DNA from: Plantago major
Lineage: Eukaryota > Streptophyta > Magnoliopsida > Lamiales > Plantaginaceae
Reading direction: 5' to 3'
NCBI GenBank assembly: GCA_026545765.1
Contig: CM048841.1
Location: forward strand, 105,559,542-105,623,541
Length of the DNA: 64,000 bases
Positions 20,927-32,366 of this stretch are shown one piece after another. Position 1 is the stretch's first letter, and each line of letters begins with the position of its first letter. The translations under genes were made by a program, and so were the position numbers. The notes under the pieces were generated by a model, which saw only the letters and a program-made list of their open reading frames with translations, was not told the DNA's origin and ran no database searches.

Positions 20927-22114
20927 TGAGAAAATGAGCCGAGCTATGCCCGAGCTCGGCTCGTTTATCATTTTTGTGCTGGAGCTCGAGCTCGAGCTCG
21001 ATCGAGTTGTAAAATTTGAGCTTGAGCTCGAGCTCGAAATAATTTGTTCGACTCGAGCTCGACTCGTTAGCTCGATTTTTTTTTTCAAATCAAACCTTCA
21101 AAGCTCGATTTAGCTCGGCTCGTGAGCTCGAAAACTTATAAAGCTCGAAATAAACTCGGCTCGAACAAAAGACTCATCAAAATAGAAGCATCAAATTCGC
21201 AAAAATCATGAACAATTTGACAGAACAAGAAACCACAAGCATAAATGATTATACCGCTAAATCTAATTGTGAAAAAAATCAAGGAAACTTTCCTAAATTC
21301 AAACAAAGTTTACTAAACAAAGAATTAAGTAATTAGTCGAACTCGAACAGAAGAAATCAAATTTGTTTGTGTCTGTTACTTCACCCTTGAGACTTGAGAG
21401 TAATCAGAAAGAATCAGGAAGAATCAAATTGGGCTTGAAGAATGAAAAAGGAACAAATTCGTCGACGCTAACCTTCAATTCGGATCTGATATGAGAATTG
21501 CAAGGCGGTGGAGGAGGGAGAATCAGAGGTGCGGAGAAGGGCGGCGTGAGGTGTGGTGGTGGAGAAGGGCAGAGGTGTGGTGGTGGAGAAGGGCGGCGTG
21601 AGCGTGAGGTGTGGTGGTGGAGAAGGGCAGAGGTGTGGTGGTGGAGAAGGGCGGAGGTGTGGTGGTGCAGAAGGGCGGTGTGAGGTGTGGTGGTGGAGAA
21701 GGGCGGGGAAGGGCAGAGGTGTGGTGGTGGAGAAGGGTGGAGGTGTGGTGGTGGAGAAGGGCGGTGTGAGGTGTGGTGGTGGAGACTGGAGAAGGGTGGC
21801 GGCAGTGTGGTGGACTGGTGGTGGAGAAGGGCGGCGTGAGGGAGGATTGGATGAAAATGGAGTCAGCTGCTAAAATGGAGAAGGGCGGATTGAATTTGGA
21901 AGTGAACTGAAATGTGAAGTGTGAAGTTAAAGTAGGTTTTTTTTTAAATTTTTTTTAAATATATATTATATATTATATAACCGAGCTGCTCGACGAGCTT
22001 TCGAGCCGAGCTTTACAAAGTTCAAGCTTGGCTCGAAAACTTAATCGAGCTACAAAAAAAAGCTCGAGCTCGAGCTCGAGCTGCTCGATAAAAGCTCGGT
22101 TTGTTTGCAGCCTA
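20927..22114. mobile_element. hAT-like non-autonomous element nested in the Harbinger element
   Basis: A perfect 8-bp repeat, attcacgg, flanks the element at 20919-20926 and 22115-22122. The right end, reverse complemented, reads taggctgcaaacaaaccgag, the usual terminus of a common plant hAT family; the left end (gagaaaatgagccgagct) is a decayed version. Both subterminal regions are packed with gagctcgagctcg motifs. There is no transposase. The core holds the GGTGGTGGAGAAGGG minisatellite. Confidence 0.85.
21500..21850. repeat. GGTGGTGGAGAAGGGCG minisatellite
   Basis: About a dozen imperfect copies of a unit around aggtgtggtggtggagaagg, with variable spacers. The long ORFs encoding Trp/Gly/Arg repeats here are by-products of the repeat. 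Confidence 0.9.
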
Positions 22115-22153
22115 ATTCACGGCCTTAGCTAAGACCCATTGGGAGTGGTCTTA

Positions 22154-22468
22154 AGTAGTTCTTCTTCCTCAAGAAGAACTATCAATTCATTCACTGTAAA
22201 TCCAATCTTCTCTCTTCATGAGAGTTTGATATTTTCTCAGTAATTTAATTCAAATCAATACATTTCATATTGATTTTCACAGATTTCAGCAAGATTATAT
22301 GCATGTTACAAATGAACTCCCGGTTTAGGTTCAACTGTAAGTTGCAAAAATAAGTAACACACCGAATCTTGATTTTGTAGAGACCTAATAACAATTTAGC
22401 TGTAGTCATTTTGAGATTGTTGTGAAGGGAATTTATGAAAGTTATCTAATTACACCTAAATCACCATG

Positions 22469-22525
<57 letters not shown>

Positions 22526-24950
22526 CCGAAGAAGTCTATATCCGAAGATTAGTTCTCCTCGCAGTACCATTTTGTTATTTACCGTTACATTTGTAGCGCC
22601 CGAAAAGTTTAAGAGAGTTTCAATTGATAACGCTACTCATTCCAGAGAGGTACATTTATTTCGAGAATCCTTCTATAAGAATTAAAAAATTAGACATGTT
22701 TGTTTTTGAGCAATTTTGGAATGAATGATCAACTTAGAATTTTTTTTATTCGTGTGAGATACGTTTTTCTATCACTTAGAAAAATTAAGAATTTTGGTGA
22801 ATTTTTGTGGAAGTTATAATATATGTTCATCTATTGTTCCATATGATCATCTGAATCTATACTGCCCTTAAATTAGACACGTATCTGGGTGCAACTCTCA
22901 ATTGACTACATTCCATGCCCTCACTAGTAGTGTTAATTGTGATAGAATTCCATCTCATCTAAAAGCTCGAACTTGTAGAGAGGTGTGAAATGTAGTCATT
23001 TATATTAATACTTCCATAAATTAACTCAAAATCATCACGTGAGTAATTAATTTTGAGTTCCACACAGCTTATAAGCATAAAGCAGCAAAAGCACCTTAGT
23101 GGTTCCTCTGTTTTAAAAAATCATGCATGATCTTGTAGTACTACTACTTAGACTAAGGAACCAATGTGATGATGTTTTTGCTGCAAACTTTATTTCTTGA
23201 ATGAATCTGTCCGATTACTCGTGTACTGTTCTTCAAGAGACATGATGGCTCCACAACTTAACACATCTCATTTTCCACACTTTATCCTCACCCGTTCAGT
23301 ACCTGGTAGTTTTGGAGTTCTTATTGGACTCTCGAAAAGAAATTTACATTTTGTTGGTACGAGTAGAGCATATTGAATCCTTTTAAACTCTATGGATTTT
23401 TGGGTGTTTACATCATTGGTGACAAACTAAAGGTGTGAATTAGTCCCCGGACCAACAGATGGACGAAACGTTGAGCATAATCGAAGGCATGTCACCCTCA
23501 CTCTCCCATAAATAGAACGCCAATTGTACTGAAAGAACTTGGAGGTGAGGTGACAATACAAAGCTCTCCATAAACATATCTGAGATAGATGATGGAATGT
23601 TCTTCTCTAGTGGTTTACTTACGATAGGGTACGTAAATGTCTGCAACTTTTGTTGAGCTCTTTGTGATGTTGTGATTGGTGTTTGGTTTGAGGAACATGG
23701 TTGTTGACCAATTGATGACCGAAACGTTGCACGAACATGTATAGGTCAGGGGTATTGTAGTTTAGAACAAAGTCTGGAAGGCCATAATTGATTCCAGCCA
23801 AAATATGAATGAATTCTGACATTGCTAGCAGATGGCAACAACCACTTTCTCAAGTGTTATCAATTGGATTCTTCAGGACCTACTATGTATGTAGTAGTAT
23901 GTACCTTTTATTCAACTTTTCACTATCAGACACGGTCCCTTTGAGAAATCAGACCTTCAAACTTGGTTTAGATTAACAACAGTTGAGACGAATTTTTATT
24001 TGAAACGGCAAAATTTATTACTCCGGTCTCCGGAAATGCTCTAGAGGAGAGGACTCAACAAAACCAGAACCTCACAAAACAAAACTTGTAACCAAGATGA
24101 TACACCTTTTGCAATCCTTCACCAACTCCAATTCTATGCCTTCAGGTTGCTAAACTCCAGGGGCGGATCAAGAAATTCTTTTCTTCAAGGATTAATTTAG
24201 AATATTATAATGATGTATAGAAACTAATCAATAAAGAGTTATATGGTGGTCGAGTAGTAAGATAGATGTAAGGTAGCTAGGAAATTGTTAGACTCAAGTT
24301 CGTTGGCAGTGATTTTCTTTGATTGAGCGTTTAGTTTCAATACGATTTAACATAGAACTGCCAATGTATCGGATTAAATTCCATTCATGACACTTTGTCA
24401 AGTAATTTCCTTTTTATGGCAAACAAATTTATTAATGATGAAGCAAAGTTACAACGAGTGTAAAAAAATGCTCAATATGAATAAAAACTAAAGTCTAAAA
24501 CTACCTCTAAAACGATACAAGTACAAGGAAAACTTTCACACACATATGTCAAACCATCATATACTTTTGACTTTCTCAATTCCAATCAAGTTCATCACGA
24601 CCAAAACAAATGAAACTTCAATAAACTTTAAAACTGAATTCCCCGATCTAGTTCCTTGTTAGGTAGGCGCATGGCAAATTATACCATTCTTGGTTTAAAA
24701 TTAATTTCATCTTGCTCATATGGGTGACCAACTGGGTCATTCAGGCAGTTATTATATCATTTTCTCATCTTGTTAGTAGGGCTTTACTATTCTCAGGTCC
24801 GTTTCGTACCAACCTAAACACATGTCTTCGTCAGATGATCGTCACATAGCACTTAATTCAATCATATCCATTCGTTTTGGTTCGAAGTCATTTTATCTAT
24901 AAATTTGGGTACGATTGACTATAAATCAGTTTTTTTTTAATAATTATATA
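22154..24950. other. Intergenic DNA with repeat debris, no supported gene
   Basis: Contains a (TA)n tract at 22473-22525 and a third copy of the catctcat...aaaagctcga repeat (about 22948-23010). Two segments resemble plant LINE 3' tails on the minus strand (gaaacggcaaaatttatta near 24002; a related phrase near 24418). An isolated hAT-type terminus (caggggcggatcaagaaatt) lies at about 24161. Two short minus-strand ORFs (23440-23646, 23619-23822) read as ordinary-looking protein, but I recognise no family. Confidence 0.5.
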
Positions 24951-25640
24951 ACTAGTTTATGACCCGTCGATACTCGACGGGTACGTATAGTGAGATAATT
25001 AAGTATATACGACTCTACAATTATTAGAATAAAATTTCAGTCTGCAAACATCTAAAATCATTGTGTCATATTCAGTCTGCAAACATCTAAAATGATTAAG
25101 CCACATCGGCAATTGGTCGTATTAAGTAATTAGACTCCGAAGACCTCGTCAAATCTACAATTTTAAACAGGTCAGGTTCTATCCGACCCGAGCAGTACCC
25201 ATCCAAATCATTGCGTCCACGTTAAGGTTGGGTATATTACACTTGCAAAACAGGACCCCAATTATGTTAGTGAAATAATAAACTTTTATAGGGGTGTGTT
25301 GGGTCGGTGGGGGGGGGGGGGGGGTGGTTCCTGCACCCACACAAAAAAATAAAGTCTACCGAAACATGTGAAATAATAATAATTCTTTTTTCAGTGAATA
25401 ATAAATTTATTTTTCTGGGTAACGGGCGTGGGTCCTACCCCCGGGACGGGGTTGTTGGCTGTCCGACATGATTAGTTATGTTATGCACTTTTGTATTTAA
25501 TTTTTTGATTTTTTTTTCATTTTACTAAACTCAGAGTCCACCCATACCCGTTAATCAACATTTAACGGGTATGGGTCGAAAACTCGTTTTGATATTTATC
25601 AGGTTCCAACCCGTCGATTTAAACTAGTTTGGGTCAGATG
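24951..25640. mobile_element. Decayed element rich in GGGTA/ACCCG motifs
   Basis: Phrases such as gacccgtcgatactcgacgg (about 24961) and acccgtcgatttaaactagt (about 25609) bracket a segment with many gggta/tacccg motifs, a style common in non-autonomous hAT-like elements. A shared aactagttta lies at the two edges in opposite orientation. I cannot find a TSD. It includes a 16-base G run at 25309-25324. Confidence 0.3.
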
Positions 25641-27886
25641 GAATGATTTTTTATTTAAAGTAAATTTCAATTTATTACAAACATCACCCATCTTGTTTAT
25701 GTTGTCCATATTTAAGCACTCATCAATATCACCGAGTATTAATGACATATCATATTGATTGATCTCTACTATGTATTTAATCGGTGCAAGACCATCTTAG
25801 TTATGAACTAAAAGTCCAATGCGATCGCACTACTCGAAAAGTCTGATCATCATTCCTTAAAAGAATAATAACATATAAAACCTTCAGCACAATCCTATGA
25901 TTAATTATTCATTAATGAGCAGTTAATCGTATTGAGTAACTTTTGGGTGAAAAACTTCCAATTCATTCACAACGTAATAGCCTTTGCTAATTCTTTTCGC
26001 ACTCAAACACTCGTCATATTCACCATACATTTTCAACATAACATGTCCATTAATCCCGTTGAACATGTTAATTATATGGGCCGGGTAGGTCTTATACACA
26101 CCCAAAATTTGCGCTACATCTTTAAAAAAAAAAATCATTATGTCCCTTACATGCATGAGACCTGACATAAAATAAATAAATTGATCGGGAAGCATATCAT
26201 ACTCGTACCCGTTTAGAACCTTGCATGCGTGGAACAATGTTGGCCCGCAATTTTTTTTGCAATCTCCCTAGCCTGAACTCATTTAGTAAAATTTATGGTT
26301 GAGTATGGTCCGAGAAAGTAGAGTATGGGTCTAGACCATTTAGACTTCAAAAATGGCAGTCGCGAGCCAGACACGTTCAAGCACAAATTGTGTGAAATCA
26401 TTGTGACGAACACAATGTTGTTGTAAATAAATGTGGAATAATATCCTTTTCAAATTATAGTAGAATAACAACACCATCTTATCTCAAAATTTCAATCTTC
26501 AATTTGATATGAAATTTAAGTTTTTTTTTCAACTCTTTTGAATTTATGTAAATTTCTGTAAATAATTCCATCCATACTCAGTCCCATTTATCATAAATAA
26601 CCTGGTTAAATGTGGACATTATTCTAATCTATCATAGAATAAGGGAAAATTACATATATCACCCTGCAATTGGCCCACTTATCCCTCCCCCCCCACTATT
26701 CAAAGTACTACAGATACATCCGAATTTTATACATAAAATTTTTTGTAATTACAGATAGTCTCAAAAGTCAACGAAGTGGCATGGCCTACCATTTTTAATG
26801 ATGTGGATGAGAGAATTTGAAGTATCCAAGAAAATGCCATCCATAATAGTATTATTATTTTTACTTTGATGAATTGTTTCTTTTTCTTTTCTCTTTTCTT
26901 TCTTCCTCCTTTATTCATTTATTGCAACCCAAGTCCCTAGTCTTAATCTGATTCTCCAGAGGTCACCCACAACTTTCTTGAAAAAGCTCAAATAAGTACA
27001 TATTTTAGATTAACTCTCTCCAATCTTCTAATACTCCTCAAACTCGTGCATGTTTGCCTTATAAGAATTATATTTGCACTTGTATGAATTTAATTCGGAT
27101 AATTTTGGATCGGGTGCATTCGAGTCATTTCGAATCGGATGATTCGGGTGACGTCGAATTGGATGATTTCGAATCGGATTTCGGGTCAATGTTTAGATGG
27201 TTGACCTTCGTATTTTTGCGTCAAGGATTTCAGGATGGGTCAATTTTCCCGAACTAATATTGCTCCATATTTTAAAAAATATAGGTTTTGAAGATAAGAT
27301 TTAATTATAAAGTAGTTATAAGTTACTAAATATGAAGTGCATTAACTAAATAGTCCGAGTAGGAGTTATAAGTGTTTTCAGAATTTTAATTGGAAATTGC
27401 TATTTAGCTAGGATGATCCATTTTGTTTTCGTTTTACGTGTAAAAACAAAATAAATATGTGAAAGATTTTTTTGAACAACTAATAATTATATTTTTGAAA
27501 ATAAATGTACTTGAAGTGAAAGTTCAAATCTATAATATTTTTTTATTAAGTGGAATAGTTAAATTAATTTCTTTTATTTATTTCTTATTCGTAATGAATG
27601 AAAATCAATTTTATTTGTCAAAATTCAATTAACGACTACCTTTGGTTGGTTTCGAATAGTAATAGAAGATCATACTACAAATACTTTTATATGATAAATG
27701 ATTAAATGTTATGGATGGTATCCATTTTCAAAAAATAAGTAGGAGTATACTACTCAGTCTGCACTCTTGCCAACTGAAATTATTGAGCTGAGGAAATTAA
27801 ACATGAATATCTTAATTACAATTAGGAGGAATTTCAATATGAATTTATAGAAACAATCCCACACATAACAATTAATGAAGAAAAAA
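25641..27886. other. Intergenic, no supported gene
   Basis: A 104-codon minus-strand ORF (25923-26237, MFHACKVLNGYEYDMLPDQF...) has balanced composition but no domain I recognise, and contains an FFF run from a poly-A tract. Around 27105-27205 there is a cluster of short tcgaatcggatgatt-type repeats like hAT subterminal motifs. Confidence 0.45.
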
Positions 27887-28335
27887 GGAAAATTTCATTT
27901 TTGGTACTCTAGTGTGAGACTTCTCCAGTTTTGATCGTCAGAGTGGTGGCATCCAATTAATGTACTAATTATCGATAACTATTTACAATTAAAGTACTAA
28001 CTTCATTTAGGAGTTGGGCTGCGCCATTCGCACGCATGTGAATATTAGATACCAAAAGATATACATGAAAAATTTGTCGTTTGAAAGATACCGTGGACTT
28101 CAATCCACTCACACGCGCACTTTTTTTTTGTCGGTTTCTTTTTCGTAGGTTTTTTCATCAATTTTGTCTCAATCGACCTTCAATCTTTTTGTTAATTGCA
28201 CTTTGGACTAATTGGCACGACGACTCTAGAGTTGTAGTAAGTTATTGATAATTAGTACCTTAATTGGACGCGACCACTCTAGAGTAACAAAATTGAAAAT
28301 GTCTCACACTGTAGTACGAAAAATGAATTTTACCC
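27887..28335. mobile_element. Long-TIR foldback element, MULE-like
   Basis: Inverted repeats of over 100 bp: the left begins ggaaaatttcatttttggta (27887) and the right, reverse complemented, gggtaaaattcatttttcgt (from 28335). They continue through shared phrases such as gtgtgagac and tccaattaa. Flanking bases (gaaaaaa left, gaaaaac right) are only a weak TSD. The ~450-bp length and lack of an ORF fit a non-autonomous Mutator-like MITE. Confidence 0.6.
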
Positions 28336-28485
28336 GAAAAACACTATTAAAATTACACATTTCACCATTAAAAGTGTACAATTTACAACATGTTCATATT
28401 TTATCATTTATACGTGTCAATACTAATGTATGAAAATACCTGGTGTGGAGGGACTAAGTGTCAAACATATATCAGCTGACAACTA

Positions 28486-28739
28486 CTCCCTCTGTCACAC
28501 TAAAAATGACACATTTGACTTTTAAGTAATTGTCGATAGCAACTTTGACCACAAATTTACTTACTTTATACATTAAAAAATATGTAACAAAATTATGTTA
28601 TGAAAGTACACTTCAATAACTTCCGGAATATAATTTTAGTAAATATTTTTCGTATATAAATTAGAAGTTATTTATGGTTAAAGTCAACTTAAAAAATGCT
28701 GAAAAGTCAAATGCGTTATTTGTAGTGGGACGGTGGAAG
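28486..28739. mobile_element. Stowaway-like MITE
   Basis: The left end is ctccctctgtcacactaaaa; the right end is the reverse complement of cttccaccgtcccactacaa. TA flanks are at 28484-28485 and 28740-28741. Both sides share the subterminal acatttgactttt motif. 254 bp, no ORF. Confidence 0.8.
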
Positions 28740-28784
28740 TACTAAATTCTCAGGAATAACAATTACATGATTGAAATAAAGGAG

Positions 28785-29003
28785 CAACTTTTCTAAGAGA
28801 CCCTCTCTCGGAGTGACCAAATCAAACATCACATATTTAGCTAAAAACATCACATGTTTAGAAATGCAGGTAATGCAAGTATATATAATGCAGGTTTATT
28901 AATACATGATATGATATTTGAATTAAACATATACTAATGTTTATAATTAAATATGTTATGTTAAATTGGTCTTTCTGAAATATAGTCCTTCAGAAAAGTT
29001 TGT
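28785..29003. mobile_element. MULE-type MITE, 219 bp
   Basis: A perfect 9-bp repeat, ataaaggag, flanks the element at 28776-28784 and 29004-29012. Ends are imperfect inverted repeats: caacttttctaagagacc on the left, and acaaacttttctgaagg as the reverse complement of the right. A second family member at 34642-35112 shares interior phrases (acatcacatattta, catgttta). Confidence 0.75.
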
Positions 29004-29012
29004 ATAAAGGAG

Positions 29013-31960
29013 ATTAGAGAAAATGAAGAATGATGAATAAACAATGCTTGAAAAGATAATCAGTTCAAATATGATATAAATAAAGGAACATTGGAACTAA
29101 TCGGAAGTTTGGAACTTTATAAGTCAAAAATCAAATAGCTTTGTTAATGCCTTAATGGTTAGCAAAGATTTATGAAATTAGTTCCTTTTATGTCCGATTT
29201 TATTATGTTTCCTTATTTAAATTGAAATAATTTTGGTTATAATTTGTGTGTTGATTTTACTATTCTTTCCATGTTTGAGAATCTTAACCAAATCAACTAT
29301 TGACGTTTTTTAACTAATAAACACCAATTACAATCAAACTTTATCTAATTAATAACACATAAGCTAGATAGAATTAATTTGGACCAATCAAAACAAAAGA
29401 ATTTAACAACCAAGCAAATGATTGGACCAATCAGAGAAGAGGAATTTGCCACACATTTAAATGACTTGGACACCCTAAAATGGCTCCAATCATTTTTTGC
29501 TTAATGTATTATATAGATTGCCCACAAAATATAATTTGACTATAATGCCCTTATGATATAAATGATTATTTTAGAGGAAAAAACAATATATAATTCAATA
29601 TTATAGAATTACAAATATAGTCATTATTAATAACAAACAAAATAAATAAATAATACAAATCCACATCAATAAAAACACGTTGAAGCTTTGTTGCAGGTGA
29701 AAGAACCTAAATCACCATCTTCTTAGCCTTTCATAATTCTTTTATCAATGGTTACATCTATGGATACCTTACCCGACTCTATCTTCTGTAAAAAAAAAAA
29801 AATATAATCTGTGCTCGTTTGCTTTCCATCACCTCAATCCCAAATTTAGCAGAACCACAATTTTTGGTTGAGCCAAAGACATATTTTAATGTTTTCTCCT
29901 ACCTCAAGCTCTTTGTTTATGCTATTGTGTTTTCTTTCTCACGAAAATAGAAAAATCGGGGCGGAATTGGGAAAGCACGAATTCTTGAATGGTAAATCCG
30001 GGGAAAGGGATGTTCCATTGGATAAAGTAGTAACCGGAGAGGTTGTGCAGCGTTCGACATAACAGATAGCGGTGCAAAGACGGCGAAGAGAAGATGATGA
30101 ACAATCTGATAAAAGAGCTGTAGACGACGATGGTGAATCAGGATTATCTAGGTTTAATTTTGTAGAAGGTGGGGTTTGAAGATACTGTAAATAATGAAAT
30201 TCAATTATGAATTTTACTTAAATTTAAATAGGGGTATAGTTGTACATTCACAATTTACTATTAAAATATAATTAATAAAACATAATTCATAAGATCGCAT
30301 CGACGATTAATCTAACTGAGACTCATGTTTAGATTTCCGACGTTCTAATTCGCCGAATTCGAAAATAGATAAGCCCTTGTTAGTATGGTTCATTAAAACT
30401 TTAATCTTTTTGAACTAGAATCAATCATAACTATATAGGATGAAATCACACTCCGAAAAAAGTTATAGAGCCGTAGAGTCAAGAGATCTATGGACTGAAT
30501 GAGAAGGTATAGAGATGCCATAGAGTTGAAATAAGTCTTAAAGATCATGAAATGAGTACTAAATAAGTGGAATAAAGTTATTTTCAAAAGCACAACATGA
30601 TATTGACATTTCTTCTAGTGGACAATATAATTAATCAAAACATTTTAGGAAAAATTAAAACTTATGTATACCTAAATCACAATCTTAATTAATACCCACT
30701 TAAAGCAAAATTATGTCGTTCTAATAATCATTACTCTACTAGTTTGATCAACCCTAATAACCTATGACAAAATGATTTGATTTATTGATATATACAACAA
30801 ACATGGCTCTCACATGGGACTTTATTTTTCGGATTAACATATTCATACTTTTGAACTTATAACTATAAGTGGTGGGGTTTCTATTAATTTTGTTTTCAAA
30901 GTTGCAAAATATTCAAAAAGTGCATTTCTTTAATCCAATTTATAACCTTTTTTTCCTGCTATATTTCAGTAATTGTGTTGTCTTGGAAAATCTTCTGCGT
31001 GCATGGAATGTCACAAAAATATTTGTTCCTTGCTTTTGTGTCTCTTGACTTTGCCATTATTACAATTTGAATCCCATAAATCCATTATTGTCGAGTGGCA
31101 CAAAAGTTGTGTAATTTGCAAGTCAATGGGATTTCTAGTTGCAGTTTCCGTCCATCAATCTTCCATTTTTCCCTTTCCAGGGATAACATGGAACCTGCAA
31201 ATGTTACCCACACCGACATGTAATATATCAATTTATGATTTTACAAATACTGTTTGAGATTTTACATAGTTGAAGTTGAATTTTATAAGACAAAAAGTCG
31301 AGGAAGCTAGGACAGAGGAGTAAACTTCAAAGTTGAGAAGACGTAGTAGTGACGTATCGTCCCTGAATTTGAAAAGAGAAATGTATATGTAATATTTTAA
31401 ATAATTTTAGATTCCCTTAAAACTTTCAAGTTCCACATATATAATTTGGCCTATTGAACTTAATTCGGGATTAGAACATAATGCACCAGAGCATCTTGAC
31501 TATTGAGTAAGTTGCGTTTGTGATAAACATGCAATTCGTATGGACCACGTATGCGATAACTATATGCAAAGCTCTCAATTGCCCTATAAGAATTAATGTA
31601 GGCTAAAAACATCGCACTTTGAGTTTATAGTGTCCGTTCCAAGTCAGAAGGGGAAAGAAATGTGCATTGTATGTCTCTGTCTCGCAAGTTGACTTGGTGC
31701 GGTTTCCATTTTCATGAACACAAATCTTGACTTCTATGGGATACCAATCTATCAACTTTTTAACAGTTTTTAGATTGAGTATTATTGTGGATGTGACATA
31801 CAGTTCGAACTTCAAAATATTCGATAGGTCTTGCAAAGGATTATATATAACATTCGTATAAGGTAATCTTCTTAGATAGACTACACATGGGAGTCATATA
31901 TACATGTATACCGTTTTCAATATTTGTCGGAAAGATTCAATAATAAATTGTAAGTAAAGA
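29013..31960. other. Intergenic, no supported gene
   Basis: AT-rich. At about 29405-29517 the reverse complement starts tctatataatacattaagca, a style seen at plant Helitron 5' ends, but I cannot find a matching 3' hairpin and CTRR end. Short ORFs at 29868-30062 and 30973-31257 have no recognisable family. The rest looks like unconstrained spacer. Confidence 0.4.
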
Positions 31961-32184
31961 GAATAATATCATACTGATGGTACATATTTGATACGGTTGA
32001 TATATGATGTCATAACTAACAAACCTAAAGATCCAAGCAATCGTTTGAATTGGCATTCGCCTCTATTCCACTTCAATCTATCAAATCTCACAAACTAAAC
32101 CAAAGGCAGGGTATAGTGCAAGGCAACCAGACCATTTCAAGACGACAAGAAAGATTTATATTAAGTCAACTCCCACAAGAAAAA

Positions 32185-32208
32185 GATGACGTCAGCGGCC
32201 ACGTCATC
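32185..32208 (+). promoter_or_regulatory. Paired ACGT elements upstream of the CCT gene
   Basis: The palindrome tgacgtca (32187-32194) is followed after four bases by ccacgtca (32199-32206), together forming a near-symmetric gatgacgtca...ccacgtcatc block about 160 bp before the start codon. ACGT cores of this type are binding sites of plant bZIP factors. Use in this gene is inferred from position only. Confidence 0.55.
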
Positions 32209-32303
32209 TCCCAAACTCCAGTTTGTACAATCCCCTTTAAGTACCTCCATGTGCCAACTAGTTTTTTTTATCTCAAAATCAAAACAGAAACAAGTTTCCA
32301 TTT

Positions 32304-32326
32304 CACTCACTCACTCACTCACTCAC
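32304..32326 (+). repeat. (CACT)n microsatellite in the CCT gene leader
   Basis: About five to six CACT units lie 40-60 bp upstream of the ATG at 32367, probably within the 5'UTR. Confidence 0.8.
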
Positions 32327-32366
32327 ATATTCATAACACAAAACCTCAAAGAACTGAACTGAAGCA

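Larger units (their letters stand above)
11309..22150. mobile_element. PIF/Harbinger-type transposon, expanded by nested CACTA and hAT insertions
   Basis: The left end reads gaccactcccaatgg (11309) and the right end ccattgggagtggtc (ending 22150), a perfect 15-bp inverted repeat. The 3-bp sequence tta flanks both sides (11306-11308 and 22151-22153), as expected for PIF/Harbinger. Subtracting the insertions leaves about 2.1 kb, containing a Myb/SANT-like ORF1 pseudogene but no DDE transposase. It is therefore non-autonomous or internally deleted. The interrupted 3' part of the host element runs 20491-20926 and 22123-22150. Confidence 0.85.

Noticed and set aside
21498..21873. Two overlapping Gly/Trp/Arg-rich ORFs that could be mistaken for a glycine-rich protein
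   Set aside because: They are by-products of the GGTGGTGGAGAAGGG minisatellite inside a hAT element.
29405..29520. Helitron 5' end on the minus strand
   Set aside because: Only the tctatataatacattaag-like start was seen; no matching 3' hairpin with a CTRR terminus was found, so an element cannot be delimited.
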